Of a stretch of DNA of 64,000 bases, positions 35,401 through 43,746 are shown one piece after another (the first letter of the stretch is position 1; every line of letters begins with the position of its first letter). Position numbers and translations under genes: made by a program. The notes below the pieces were generated by a model. That model saw only the letters and a list, made by a program, of their open reading frames with translations, was not told where the DNA came from and ran no database searches. This stretch comes from Limnothrix sp. CACIAM 69d (GTDB lineage: Bacteria > Cyanobacteriota > Cyanobacteriia > CACIAM-69d), in contig MKGP02000076.1 of the NCBI GenBank assembly GCA_001913845.2, positions 1 to 64,000 of the forward strand. The letters are read 5' to 3'.

Positions 35401-36401
35401 CCCTGTCCGCGATCGGGCGACCCAGGGTGGATGTGACCCTGCGAATTTCTGGATTTTTTCGGGATGCCTTCCCCAACCTGATTGAACTGTTCGATCGGGC
35501 GGTTTACCTGGTTGCCGCTTTGGATGAAGCCGCCGCCGACAACCCGATCGCCCAGCGCGTGCGCCAGGAAACCGCCCAATGGCAAGCCAGCGGCCTGACC
35601 CAGGAGCAGGCTAGCACCCGCGCCCATTACCGAATCTTTGGTTCCAAGCCCGGAGCCTACGGCGCAGGTCTTCAGGGACTGATTGAGGCTCAAAACTGGC
35701 AAAGTGACCAGGACTTAGCCCGGGCCTATCTGAACTGGAGCAGCTATGCCTACAGTTGCGCGGGTCGTTCGGGCCCCGTTAGTGGCGATGCACCCAGCAA
35801 TGGCCTGGCGGCCCCAATCGGGCGATCGGCCCCGGAAGCCTTTGAGCAGCGATTACGGGAAATGCAAGTGGTTTTGCAGAACCAAGATAACCGCGAGCAT
35901 GACCTTTTAGATTCCGATGATTATTATCAATTTCAAGGGGGCTTAACAGCCGCCGTGCGCGTTATTTCCGGGCAACAACCCACCGTTTATTTTGGAGACA
36001 ATGCGCAGCCCGATCACCCCCGCACCCGATCGCTGACGGAAGAAATTGCCCGAGTCTATCGATCGCGCGTGGTGAACCCCAAATGGATCGCCTCCGCCAT
36101 GCGCCACGGCTACAAGGGAGCCTTTGAGATGGCTGCCACCCTCGATTATCTCTTTGCCTACGATGCCACGGCCCGCTGTGTCGAAGACTTCATGTATGAC
36201 GGTGTAGCAGAGGCCTATCTGCTTGATCGCACCGTTCAGGATTTTGTGCGCCAAAAAAATCCCTGGGCCCTGCGGGATATGGCAGAGCGTTTGCTAGAAG
36301 CCCATCAGCGCGGTTTATGGATCCCTGCCGATCCCCAGCGGTTGGATCAACTGCAAGCGATTGCCCTGGAAGCGGAAGCCGACCTAGAAGCTCGCTCATA
36401 G
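32496..36401 (+). CDS. cobN: Cobaltochelatase subunit CobN
   Basis: A 1301-residue large chelatase subunit that inserts cobalt into hydrogenobyrinate a,c-diamide in the aerobic vitamin B12 route, with an AAA+ ATPase complex (CobST, or ChlID in cyanobacteria) encoded elsewhere. The CobN/BchH fold signatures HFGKHGNLEWLPGK, the nearby PHFYPFIVNDPGEG and ADTLIERYVQENGDYP are present. The opening MHRIAALPGGWEPNTEG and the shorter N-terminus fit CobN rather than the magnesium chelatase ChlH. Codon use looks more AT-rich before about residue 770 than after. The start is ATG 32496. Confidence 0.92.
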   Translation: MHRIAALPGGWEPNTEGVIFVEQTPAPIIILTAKDTDIQTLSIARRSLPENFPAIRATNLLQLQQQLTIDTYAEEVLSQAQVIVLRLLGGRAYWSYGLEVVRDLAERSGIGLLVLPGDDRPDPDLVSHSTAPLSLCDQIWRYLNEGGVENVQNALLKLSDTYFQTRYQPPSPQPIERWGFYQYLQNNAPESAPVSEPIGTVGILFYRAYYQAGNLAAIDQLCHALLAVNLQPVPIYVASLQDLDIQEEVGFALKSQAIDLLLASTGFAITKAQSTLGQSQPHSLWQRLNVPVLQIILSSGTQDQWLANQQGLSPRDMAMQVALPEVDGRVATRLVACKSVQQRDRDLETETIALEPIPDRLDFVAKLAANWVQLRRSAPGDRPIAIVLANYPNRDGRLANGVGLDTPQSCVDFLWALARSGYDLGDLEQLPTNGDQLIQQLTQGMTNDPEGWTGRSIRQCLSFANYQAWFETLPIEVQRAINQRWGSLTNPKPDHEQWFPKTLIEKEPVIPISGLQWGKVFVGIQPARGYDRDPSLNYHAPDLEPTHEYLAFYEWLRSQFAAQAIIHFGKHGNLEWLPGKGMALSENCFPEIALGPVPHFYPFIVNDPGEGSQAKRRAQAVILDHLTPPLTRAELYGDLSLIEGLIDEYYEAQSLDPKRTRVIVPKLLKLIEDNQLDRDLKLKLRVANQSLAQGSNSAQVAIDNQSAVEDLIAALDGYLCELKEAQIRDGLHIFGHCPTGDQLRDLTVAIARSAQGGQGGLTRAIAQDWQLSFDPLTADWGDPLPEVDRCPHLATCRTLGDAIAALETQASEAVAALIADRPWPSVGSHTDQALAWVRDRLLPALRQTPQEIDRLLQGLNGEFVPPGPSGAPSRGRADVLPTGRNFYSVDLRSLPTESAWEVGRKAADTLIERYVQENGDYPTTLGLSVWGTSTMRTGGDDLAEALALLGVRPRWDGAARRVVGVEVLPLSAIGRPRVDVTLRISGFFRDAFPNLIELFDRAVYLVAALDEAAADNPIAQRVRQETAQWQASGLTQEQASTRAHYRIFGSKPGAYGAGLQGLIEAQNWQSDQDLARAYLNWSSYAYSCAGRSGPVSGDAPSNGLAAPIGRSAPEAFEQRLREMQVVLQNQDNREHDLLDSDDYYQFQGGLTAAVRVISGQQPTVYFGDNAQPDHPRTRSLTEEIARVYRSRVVNPKWIASAMRHGYKGAFEMAATLDYLFAYDATARCVEDFMYDGVAEAYLLDRTVQDFVRQKNPWALRDMAERLLEAHQRGLWIPADPQRLDQLQAIALEAEADLEARS

Positions 36402-36468
36402 AACTGGGGTGATCGGCTATTTCACAGCTCAAAAATTTCCATCATTCCTACTGATCCCTACTGTTTTA

Positions 36469-36612
36469 GAGAATGTCTGAAAATCCAAAATTGCTACTCT
36501 GTCCGCTTCAGTGACCGACTTCAGTGATCGACGTAGACAAGGGGCTTAAGCCCCTTGCCCCCACAACTATTGGTGCTTGGCACGGGCCGAAAGATACTTT
36601 CCAAACATCCTC
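36469..36612. mobile_element. MITE-like element, 144 bp (copy 5)
   Basis: The left end GAGAATGTCTGAAAA and right end (complement reads GAGGATGTTTGGAAA) match at 12 of 15 positions. The core CAAGGGGCTTAAGCCCCTTG is perfect at 36538-36557. TTA flanks both sides (36466-36468, 36613-36615). It starts 68 bp after cobN and could end its transcript. Confidence 0.85.
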
Positions 36613-37108
36613 TTAGAAATTTCTAATCGCCATCAATCTTCATGGGAGACCGTGTTTTTTCTTGAATCGGACATTCAATGGGGTCAGAAACTCTCGCCAA
36701 ACTGTATTCTTGTAGAAAATGCTGATTTGAATATAAATATAAATGTTGATTCAACAATAGCCAAAGTAAAAATAAAATGCATCCCATTAACCCAAAAATA
36801 AGTAATAACGCAAATAATGAAATGATTGGCAAATTTAATCGACTACAAAATAATAGAACCTTCTGCTCATGAAATTATCAACAAATATGGCAACTTCTAG
36901 ACATTGAATTGAGAATCAGAGACACTAGAGATGGTTTCTAATTCAGCCTGAAACTTAACAAGCACTTAACTATTTTTTGGTATGACTAAATTCGGCGATC
37001 GCTGATCATTCTGGGACGGCCCCGGTTTTGATTTTCAGCGATCCCTCGTTAACTCTGGCTGACGCGGCCCGCTTTTTTGATCCCAGCCAGCCTTCAAGGA
37101 GCCTAGCC
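36613..37108. other. AT-rich intergenic region before the UspA gene
   Basis: About 500 bp, markedly AT-rich between 36690 and 36990. A minus-strand frame (36623-36832) would encode a hydrophobic 69-residue peptide but needs a TTG start and has no clear ribosome site. I do not call it a gene. Confidence 0.4.
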
Positions 37109-37630
37109 ATGTACCACAAAATTTTGATTGCCATTGAAGATCCTTCCGTTGACCATGCTCCTTTTCGTCAGGGGATTGACCTGGCTGAAAAACTAGGCGC
37201 ATCGGTCATGTTGCTGCATGTGCTGTTTCCCGGCGAAGGTAATGCCCCCATGCCCCCCGGCGACGATTTATTTTTTGTGCCGGCTTTTCTGCCCGATGAT
37301 GCTTTGCTGCAGCGCTATCACGAGGCTTGGCAGTCCTATATTGACGAAAACCTGAAACAGCTCAAAGTTTTGGCCGATGTGGCCGCAGAACGCCAAATTC
37401 CTGCCGAGTGGTCGCAAAATCACGGTTCGCCCGGTAAGGTCATTTGTCAGCTTGCCCACACCTGGGACGCGGATTTGGTGGTGGTGGGGCATCGTCGTCA
37501 ATCAACACTGAGTGAGCTATTTATGGGCAGTGTCAGTAACTATGTGCTGCACCATTGTCCCTGTGCGGTTTTGGTGACCCAGGAGGTGTCGGAGGAAGCG
37601 AATCCCAGCGAACCGGTGGCCAATCCGTAG
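37109..37630 (+). CDS. Universal stress protein (UspA family)
   Basis: A 173-residue cytoplasmic Usp-domain protein. It opens MYHKILIAIEDPS, has the central alpha/beta core with VMLLHVLFPGEG, and ends with VVVGHRRQSTLSELFMGSVS before CPCAVLV. The ATP-binding pattern G-x2-G-x9-G-S is only partly kept (GHRR lacks the second Gly), so nucleotide binding is uncertain. The start at 37109 is supported by AAGGA eight bases upstream. A 30-residue insertion follows the first strand (GNAPMPPGDDLFFVPAFLP), common in cyanobacterial Usps. Confidence 0.9.
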   Translation: MYHKILIAIEDPSVDHAPFRQGIDLAEKLGASVMLLHVLFPGEGNAPMPPGDDLFFVPAFLPDDALLQRYHEAWQSYIDENLKQLKVLADVAAERQIPAEWSQNHGSPGKVICQLAHTWDADLVVVGHRRQSTLSELFMGSVSNYVLHHCPCAVLVTQEVSEEANPSEPVANP

Positions 37631-38204
37631 GCTGTGGCAGCGCCAGGGAAGCACGGAACCAGCGCCCGATCGGAACGTTAGGGTTTAGTTGTCTCAGGGA
37701 CTTGAGTTTTCGACTCCTGCGATCGCGCCAATTTTGGGTTGAAGGTTAGGGTGGGATGGCCAAAATCTGAGCCTTGGTGCAAACATGCGCTAGATTTTGG
37801 CCGGCTCCCGATAATTTGCACGGAACAGCGCGATCGGGAATGGAACTAGGTAGTTAGTGCCCATCCTCGCGGTCTATGCTAGGCTCAACAGGAGGTGTTC
37901 TGGGGCCATAAGTTTGCCTCATAGCATCGGGCAATTTGCGTTAAGCATTCTCAGCAAACCCTCAATCCGCACGATCAGTCACGATCAGCTCAGTGATCAA
38001 CTTAGTGTTAGTGATCAACTGATCAACTCAGATCCGCAGCGATTAGGCTTTTCAACCGATCGCGCAGCTCGATAACCCTGGCTAGAGAATACTCAGTTGC
38101 TCGATTGGGTCAGTGCCTCGGTGCTGCACTCACTAAGAGAATTGCGATCACCTAGCCCGTCCAATCCGGATCTGCTTGCTCCGGTCTTGTTTGATGTAGG
38201 CAAT
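37631..38204. other. Intergenic region with a perfect 11-bp inverted repeat
   Basis: GGCCAAAATCT (37758-37768) and AGATTTTGGCC (37792-37802) are exact complements with a 23-nt loop, placed 130 bp after the Usp gene. No T-run follows, so it is a probable 3'-end hairpin. Further on, TGATCAACT-type short repeats occur near 37980-38030. I see no gene. Confidence 0.6.
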
Positions 38205-39059
38205 ATGGAGATTGCGCTTTCACCCGATTTTCTAGTCCGTTTCTGGGGCGTGCGAGGCAGCATTCCTGCACCGGGCAAGTCCACCGTGCGGTATGGCGGC
38301 AACACGTCCTGCGTGGAGTTGTGTGTTGGCGGGCGGCGCTTAATTTTTGATGGCGGTACGGGCCTGCGGTCTTTAGCTGAGTCAATGGCTCCTGGCGAAA
38401 CGCTGGATGCTTTTCTGTTTTTCACGCATTACCACTGGGATCATATTCAGGGTGTGCCGTTTTTCGCGCCCCTGTTCGCACCGGGCAATCGGCTGACGGT
38501 GTATGGGTGTCAAACGAATACGGGCGAGCCGCTGAAACATCATTTTTGCGATCGAATTCTGAATCCCCATTCCCCCATTCCCGTGGGACAAATCAAGGCG
38601 GAGGTCGATTTCTATGACCTAACGGCTGGGGATCAGTTTGTGGTGGATGGGGATATTGAAATTGAGACGGGGTTGCTCAACCATCCCAATGGAGCCATGG
38701 GCTATCGGATTACCTGGAATGGAAAAACGGTGGTCTATGCCACGGATACGGAGCATTTGCCCGATCGAATGGATGAGCACGTGGTGCAACTGTCTCGTGA
38801 GGCAGACGTGCTGATTTACGATGCCATGTACACCGATGAGGAATACAACAACCCCCGATCGTCCAAGGTGGGTTGGGGTCACTCCACTTGGCAAGAGGGA
38901 GTCAAGTTGGCGGAAGTGGCGGGCGTAAAGCATCTGGCGGTCTTTCACCACGAGCCAAACCACAGCGATGATTTTCTGGATGAAGTGGAACGGCAACTGA
39001 AGGAGCGATCGCCCGATTCTTTCCTGGCTCGCGAAGGCATGGAATTCAAAATTCCCTAA
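38205..39059 (+). CDS. MBL-fold metal-dependent hydrolase
   Basis: A 284-residue metallo-beta-lactamase-fold protein. The metal motif HxHxDH is FTHYHWDH (H75, H77, D79, H80). The opening VRFWGVRGSIPAPG and YGGNTSCVEL are typical of the Lactamase_B_2/PhnP-like group, which includes cyclic-nucleotide and other phosphodiesterases. Further ligands lie in YATDTEH and VFHHEPNHSDD. The substrate is unknown. ATG 38205 is preferred; the frame is open to a TTG at 38097 but the added residues do not look like part of the fold. Confidence 0.88.
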   Translation: MEIALSPDFLVRFWGVRGSIPAPGKSTVRYGGNTSCVELCVGGRRLIFDGGTGLRSLAESMAPGETLDAFLFFTHYHWDHIQGVPFFAPLFAPGNRLTVYGCQTNTGEPLKHHFCDRILNPHSPIPVGQIKAEVDFYDLTAGDQFVVDGDIEIETGLLNHPNGAMGYRITWNGKTVVYATDTEHLPDRMDEHVVQLSREADVLIYDAMYTDEEYNNPRSSKVGWGHSTWQEGVKLAEVAGVKHLAVFHHEPNHSDDFLDEVERQLKERSPDSFLAREGMEFKIP

Positions 39060-39118
39060 CTCGAAGCAGACCAAGAATTTCAGAAGTCTCAAAGATCCCA
39101 ATAGCATCCCAATAGCAA

Positions 39119-39253
39119 GGGTGTCTGGAAAGCCAAAGGCGCTACCTTGTAGGTCTCATCAACCCGTGAAGACAAGGGGCTTCAGCCCCTTGCCCCGACG
39201 ACGATTGACGATTCGTGCATAGCAAGTACCCTAGGTTACTTGTCAGGCATCCC
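39119..39253. mobile_element. MITE-like element, about 135 bp (copy 6)
   Basis: The left end GGGTGTCTGGAAAG and right end (complement GGGATGCCTGACAAG) are diverged family termini. The core CAAGGGGCTTCAGCCCCTTG (39173-39192) is near-perfect. No clear flanking duplication remains. It begins 60 bp after the MBL hydrolase gene. Just upstream, ATCCCAATAGCA is present twice. Confidence 0.75.
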
Positions 39254-39335
39254 ATAAGCCATTCGCATCAATACTGCGCCTGATCCAACATGGCCGAATC
39301 AGACGCGATCCAACTTGGAAATTACAACTGGACAA

Positions 39336-40172
39336 TTAACCGCCGCTGACCGGTGGGATTAACACCAGTTCATCCCCATCCCGCAGCAGGGTGCTATCGG
39401 GCACAAACTGAAAGTTAATGCCGAAGCGGGTCATATTGCGCCAATGGCCCAGGTTGGGATGTTTTTGGATCATCAGATCACAAACTTCACCGGCCGTGAT
39501 GCCGGCGGGCAATTCCCAAATCAGCTCTGATTTGCCGAAGGTTTCTTGATAAACGGCAAAGAGTTTGATCGTGATCCGAATTTGGGTGGGGCCGTGGGAT
39601 TGGGGATGAATCACCTGGCTTTCGGTGCAAAAGGCTTCAAATTGACGATCCCAAGGATCCGTGGGTAGCGCGTCTAATAGGGCAAAGTCGAAACATACGC
39701 CGATCGTGTGGGTATTGGAGCGCACCTCTGCCAACAGCCGATCGTAGTATCCTCCCCCGTAGCCTAGCCGATAGCCCAGGCGATCGGCCCCAACGCAGGG
39801 GGCCAACACTAAATCCGCCGCCGTTGGCTCCATCACAGGCGCATCGCTAGCGGGTTCCTGAACCCCATAGGCCCCCGGTTCCAGCGGCTCGCCCGGTTGC
39901 CAGCGATGCCAAATCAACAATTCCCCTTGGCAACGGGGCAACACCCAAATTTTGTTGCGTCCCAACTCCGTTTGCGCCAAGGGCAAAATATCCGGCTCCA
40001 AACGATGGCTCACATAGGCAAAAATCACCTGTGCCGTTTGCCACTCTGGGAGGGACTGGATCCGATCGCGCAGGGCCGTGCTGAGGTTGTGCCATTTGTT
40101 TTGCGGCATAACCTGGCGTTGCAGTAACAGCGCTCTACGTAGCGGCTTTTTTTCTGGATTGGGACGATACAT
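39336..40172 (-). CDS. 5-formyltetrahydrofolate cyclo-ligase fused to a MoaD domain
   Basis: A 278-residue two-domain protein. Residues 1-188 form a 5-formyltetrahydrofolate cyclo-ligase (ATP-dependent conversion of 5-formyl-THF to 5,10-methenyl-THF), with the signature RLGYGGGYYDR near 135-145. Residues 197-278 form a MoaD-type ubiquitin-like sulfur carrier (ITIKLFAVYQETFG to VLIPPVSGG) ending in the required Gly-Gly. MoaD is adenylated and thiocarboxylated at this end to supply sulfur for molybdopterin. The domains are joined in frame by about eight residues. A GTG at residue 187 could start a free MoaD, but no good ribosome site is seen. ATG 40172 is chosen; 40193 would add seven residues. 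Confidence 0.88.
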   Translation of the reverse strand: MYRPNPEKKPLRRALLLQRQVMPQNKWHNLSTALRDRIQSLPEWQTAQVIFAYVSHRLEPDILPLAQTELGRNKIWVLPRCQGELLIWHRWQPGEPLEPGAYGVQEPASDAPVMEPTAADLVLAPCVGADRLGYRLGYGGGYYDRLLAEVRSNTHTIGVCFDFALLDALPTDPWDRQFEAFCTESQVIHPQSHGPTQIRITIKLFAVYQETFGKSELIWELPAGITAGEVCDLMIQKHPNLGHWRNMTRFGINFQFVPDSTLLRDGDELVLIPPVSGG

Positions 40173-40383
40173 GGCAGAGCGGACCCAATGCAAGCGCGGG
40201 TCTTCGATGGTAACCCAATTACCGGGCCCGAATCATGGGAATCCGTGGGTAATTCAGGAAGATTAATGGAGATGGCTAGAAGCTGTCGTTGATTACCCCT
40301 GGTCAATTTGGAGGGGTTAATCAAGGGCTGGAGTTGGCGGCCTATCCTGGAAAAAACGAGCGGTAAAGGGTGGCGCGTTGGCC

Positions 40384-41856
40384 ATGAGGCGCGATCGATT
40401 CTTGCGGTTAATGCTGGGTGGTGTGGCCGGTGCTGGTTTGGTGGGTTGCGGTCAGGGATGGGGGCTGAATGCTCGACAATCGCTATCCAAACAAGTCCCA
40501 TCAACCCAATCCCCATCAACCCAATCCCCATCAATGACAGGGCCAACGCAGGCTGACTCGTCCCGCCGGGTCTTGATTATTGGGGCGGGAATTGCCGGGT
40601 TGGCCGCTGCCCGTCAGTTGCGATCGCGCGGGTGGGATCCGGTGGTGCTGGAGGGGCGCGATCGGGTTGGGGGGCGTTTGTGGTCTTTGCGACCCTCGGC
40701 CCTGAAGGGGGTGGCGCTGGACTTGGGAGCCAGTTGGATCCATGGCATCCAGGGCAACCCGATCGCCGCCTTGGCTCAGCAGTGGCAAATTCCCACCGTG
40801 GCCACGGATGCCGAAAATCAGTGGCTTTATGACTGGGATGGTCGGTTAGTTGATGATGCCCGACACGATCGCCTAGAGCAGGCGTTAGGGCAGGTGTTGG
40901 CTCAACAGAACCGGCTGCGGGAAAAGCGTTCGACCGATCGCCCACTGCTAGCGGACTTGCAAGCCTTGGTTCAGCGGGCTAACCTCACGGCCGACGATGA
41001 GCGGGCGGTTTGGGTGTTGCTGAAGGGATCGATCGAGCATGAATATGCCGGCTCGATGACGGAACTATCGGCTAATGAGTGGGACGCGGGTGATGGCTTT
41101 GATGGAGCAGATGTATTGTTTCCCACCGGCTACGACTCGATCGCCCGTCGTTTGGCCAGTGGGTTGACGTTGCAGCTCAACCAGGTGGTGCGCCGAATTG
41201 AGCATGGTCAACAGGGAGTCAAAATCACCACCGATCGCGGTGAATGGGTTGGGATCGCGGCCGTGGTGACCTTGCCGATCGGGGTGTTGCAGTCGGGTCA
41301 AGTGACCTTTACCCCGGCCCTGCCCGAGACCCACCAAAGCGCCATCAACCGATTGGGAATGGGCATTCTGAACAAAATCTATTTAGAATTTCCTCGCTCC
41401 TTTTGGCCCTCAGAACCAGATTGGATCGGGTTTGTTTCCGATCCGCCGGGTCTGTGGAATGAGTGGGTGAATTTCCAGCGGGTCAGCGATCGCCCCATTT
41501 TGTTGGGGTTTAATGCGGCTCAACAGGGTCGCGAGCTGGAAGCCCTCAGCGATGGGCAACAGGCCGCCAGTGCCCTCAAGGCCCTGCGACGGATGTTTGG
41601 CTCCAAAATTCCTGACCCCACGGCGGTTTGGGTGACCCGTTGGGGGCGTGATCCCTTTGCGGGCGGCTCCTATTCCTTCCTGCGAGTCGGGGCCACCCTG
41701 AGCGATCGCGGTCAACTGACCCAACCCGTGGCCGATCGCCTGTTTTTTGCCGGGGAAGCCACCTCCCGCAATCACGCAGCCACGGTTCACGGAGCCTATC
41801 GATCGGGTCAGCGGGCTGCGGATCAGATCATGGCAATTCATGACGGTTCTGCCTAG
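40384..41856 (+). CDS. FAD-dependent amine oxidase, exported
   Basis: A 490-residue flavin-containing amine oxidase. The N-terminal signal ends in a lipobox (LVGC, C22), so it is probably a lipoprotein, and is followed by a short repeat linker (STQSPSTQSPS). The FAD dinucleotide motif VLIIGAGIAGLAAARQL and GRDRVGGRLWS are canonical, and the C-terminal FFAGEATSRNHAATVHGAY closes the flavin site. It resembles polyamine or monoamine oxidases; the amine is unknown. A polyamine uptake operon occurs 18 kb upstream, but no direct link is shown. It starts at ATG 40384; the TTG two codons upstream is less likely. Confidence 0.9.
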   Translation: MRRDRFLRLMLGGVAGAGLVGCGQGWGLNARQSLSKQVPSTQSPSTQSPSMTGPTQADSSRRVLIIGAGIAGLAAARQLRSRGWDPVVLEGRDRVGGRLWSLRPSALKGVALDLGASWIHGIQGNPIAALAQQWQIPTVATDAENQWLYDWDGRLVDDARHDRLEQALGQVLAQQNRLREKRSTDRPLLADLQALVQRANLTADDERAVWVLLKGSIEHEYAGSMTELSANEWDAGDGFDGADVLFPTGYDSIARRLASGLTLQLNQVVRRIEHGQQGVKITTDRGEWVGIAAVVTLPIGVLQSGQVTFTPALPETHQSAINRLGMGILNKIYLEFPRSFWPSEPDWIGFVSDPPGLWNEWVNFQRVSDRPILLGFNAAQQGRELEALSDGQQAASALKALRRMFGSKIPDPTAVWVTRWGRDPFAGGSYSFLRVGATLSDRGQLTQPVADRLFFAGEATSRNHAATVHGAYRSGQRAADQIMAIHDGSA

Positions 41857-41964
41857 GTTCCGCCTTGGCTGCAATATCTTCAAAATCAGAAACCATAAAA
41901 CTCCAGAATTCCAAGATCTCAGAATTTCAGAATCACAAAACTTGCACAATCAACCCTGACTTTC

Positions 41965-42327
41965 ATGGCTACTTCAGACAAAACTTGTTCGATCGCGCCT
42001 TACTTCCAAGTTCCCTCGGAAAACCTGACTGCTTTCAAATCCATCTGTGAACAGTTGGTGGCCAAGTCGAAAACGGAAGAAAAGTGCCTTTATTACGGCT
42101 TTAGTTTCCATGAAAATATGGCCCACTGCCGTGAGGCCTATGTGGATGGAGAAGGGTTGCTGGCCCACTTGGATAACGTTGGAGATCTGTTGACAGAGGC
42201 TCTAAAGTTGACAGAATTGGTCAAACTGGAAATTCACGGCCCCGAATCTGAATTGGCTAAATTGCGAGAGCCTTTGGCTGGTTTTAATCCCGATTTCTTT
42301 GTGCTTGAGTATGGCTTTCGGAATTAA
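41965..42327 (+). CDS. Antibiotic-biosynthesis-monooxygenase-like (ABM) protein
   Basis: A 120-residue protein with the size and pattern of a dimeric alpha-beta barrel (ABM family). It starts MATSDKTCSIAPYFQVP and has YYGFSFHENMAHCREAYVDGEGLLAHLDNV, where ABM proteins carry E-x-Y-x-S..H..HL. Function in such proteins ranges from quinol oxidation to haem handling; here it is unknown. It follows the amine oxidase by about 110 bp and precedes DUF423. Confidence 0.75.
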   Translation: MATSDKTCSIAPYFQVPSENLTAFKSICEQLVAKSKTEEKCLYYGFSFHENMAHCREAYVDGEGLLAHLDNVGDLLTEALKLTELVKLEIHGPESELAKLREPLAGFNPDFFVLEYGFRN

Positions 42328-42394
42328 GGGAAGGCCAAATTCATTAAAATTCGGTATCAAAAAATCTGGTGTCAATAATTCTGGTGTGAATCCA

Positions 42395-42781
42395 ATGGAA
42401 CGCTGGTTTTTAGGTGGAGCTGGATTTTTAGGAGCAATGGCGGTGGCGGCTGGGGCCTTCGGCAGCCATGTGTTAGCGGAAAAACTGAGCGATCGCGCCT
42501 TGGCGATTTTTGAAACGGCCGCTCGCTATCAACTCATCCATGCGCTGCTGTTGGGGCTGGTTGCGGTGGCCATGGGCGCGATGCCCAAACCCGTGGCCCC
42601 GAGCCTCTCGATCTCCGGAGTGTCTGCCCTGCTGGGGATGCTGCTGTTCAGTGGCAGCCTTTACGCCCTCAGTTTCGGTGCGCCCAAAATGTTGGGTGTC
42701 ATTACCCCGATCGGGGGCATGGGTCTCATTGTCAGTTGGCTAGCGTTCGGTCTAGCGGCCTTTCAGGGCGCAAAACCGTAG
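42395..42781 (+). CDS. DUF423 membrane protein
   Basis: A 128-residue protein with four predicted membrane helices. It opens MERWFLGGAGFLGAMAVAAGAFGSH, the DUF423 (YgdD-like) signature, then FETAARYQLIHALLL and a C-terminal TPIGGMGLIVSWLAF. Function is unknown. ATG 42395 is the natural start; 32 upstream in-frame residues look non-coding. Confidence 0.88.
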   Translation: MERWFLGGAGFLGAMAVAAGAFGSHVLAEKLSDRALAIFETAARYQLIHALLLGLVAVAMGAMPKPVAPSLSISGVSALLGMLLFSGSLYALSFGAPKMLGVITPIGGMGLIVSWLAFGLAAFQGAKP

Positions 42782-43058
42782 GCAAGAGTAGGGAAATTTC
42801 GCCCCGATCGCCCGTATGCCCTTGCCCGATCGCCCGCCAATCGCGATAGAATACAGAGGCATTCAACGATGGCTATCTACTCCCATAGCAGCCAGCTCAA
42901 GAGCGCCTAAGAATCAATTAATTGGGAATGCACTGATTAATGTATTGATTCCTAAAAGCTCAACTTAGTCTGCTGTTGCCTTACTGGAATGGCTGTTGCC
43001 AAACCTAGCTCGGGGCGATCGCAACCCTAAGAACGCTGGAAAACACTGCTAACACCAC

Positions 43059-43454
43059 GGGGCTGTCACGGTTTCGACGTGCTGGGAACAGGTACTGAGT
43101 GATGCAGGCCGAGAGCGGGCTAACTCTCGTAAATCAATGGCTCAAAAAAGTAGATGCGAACAACATCGTTCCTTTCGCTCGCAAGACTGTGGCTGTTGCC
43201 TAAGTTTTGTAACACCTCTAACTAGACGGTTGAGCACTCGCTGTCCGACTCCGTTAAGGTCACCGAGTTTAACCCCAACGGATGCGCTGTCCGGTCTTCT
43301 TCGGTTGGCCTGCTAGCAAAGACTTTAATCGAGGCATCCTACCGCTAGGGATTAAGTAGCGGTTCCCGTCTCAAGGGTCAGCGAGACTAAGCCTGTGAAT
43401 GAACAAGGTATAACTACTTGGTGCGGACGATGGGTTCGACTCCCTCCAGCTCCA
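43059..43454 (+). ncRNA. ssrA: tmRNA (ssrA), one-piece
   Basis: The 5' end GGGGCTGTCACGGTTTCGAC and 3' end with T-arm GGGTTCGACTCCC and acceptor strand CAGCTCC pair as the tRNA-like acceptor stem (7 bp with one G-U). The CCA is not encoded. The tag reading frame at 43156-43203 gives ANNIVPFARKTVAVA and TAA; ANNIV is the usual cyanobacterial opening. The RNA rescues stalled ribosomes with SmpB and marks the nascent chain for proteolysis. It is a contiguous, not permuted, tmRNA of about 396 nt. Confidence 0.95.
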
Positions 43455-43529
43455 CTCCGTTGCGGTTAATCACTGATTGCTAACCAAAAGCTAGTTATCT
43501 GATTAGCAAGCCAACGAACTAACTAACTC

Positions 43530-43570
43530 AAAACCCGATCTGGCATTGCGCTAAATCGGGTTTTGCTTTT
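43530..43570 (+). terminator. Terminator after tmRNA
   Basis: AAAACCCGAT (43530-43539) pairs perfectly with ATCGGGTTTT (43555-43564), loop 15 nt, followed by GCTTTTGTTTG. It is 75 bp after the tmRNA 3' end. Confidence 0.85.
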
Positions 43571-43607
43571 GTTTGCCCCAATCGTTTAGGTCGATGCTCT
43601 GAGCCTA

Positions 43608-43746
43608 GAGGGTGTCGTCATTATTTTTCGAGGTAATGCTGAAACGGTTGATCTTCTGTACCCTAATCGTCGTAACAAGGGGCTTAAGCCCCTTGTCCCC
43701 CACGATCCCGGCAGATCTAGGGTTGCGGGCTAAACGATGACAGATC
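43608..43746. mobile_element. MITE-like element, about 139 bp (copy 7)
   Basis: The left end GAGGGTGTCGTCA and the right end ending CAGATC are diverged inverted ends. The flanks CTAG (43605-43608 and 43747-43750) look like a target duplication. The core CAAGGGGCTTAAGCCCCTTG is perfect at 43676-43695. The stop codon of the minus-strand membrane-protein gene (43747-43749) lies in the right flanking repeat. Confidence 0.75.

Noticed and set aside
36623-36832. Hydrophobic 69-residue minus-strand peptide
   Set aside because: Needs a TTG start, has no ribosome site, and overlaps AT-rich DNA where hydrophobic frames arise by chance. Not excluded, only unsupported.
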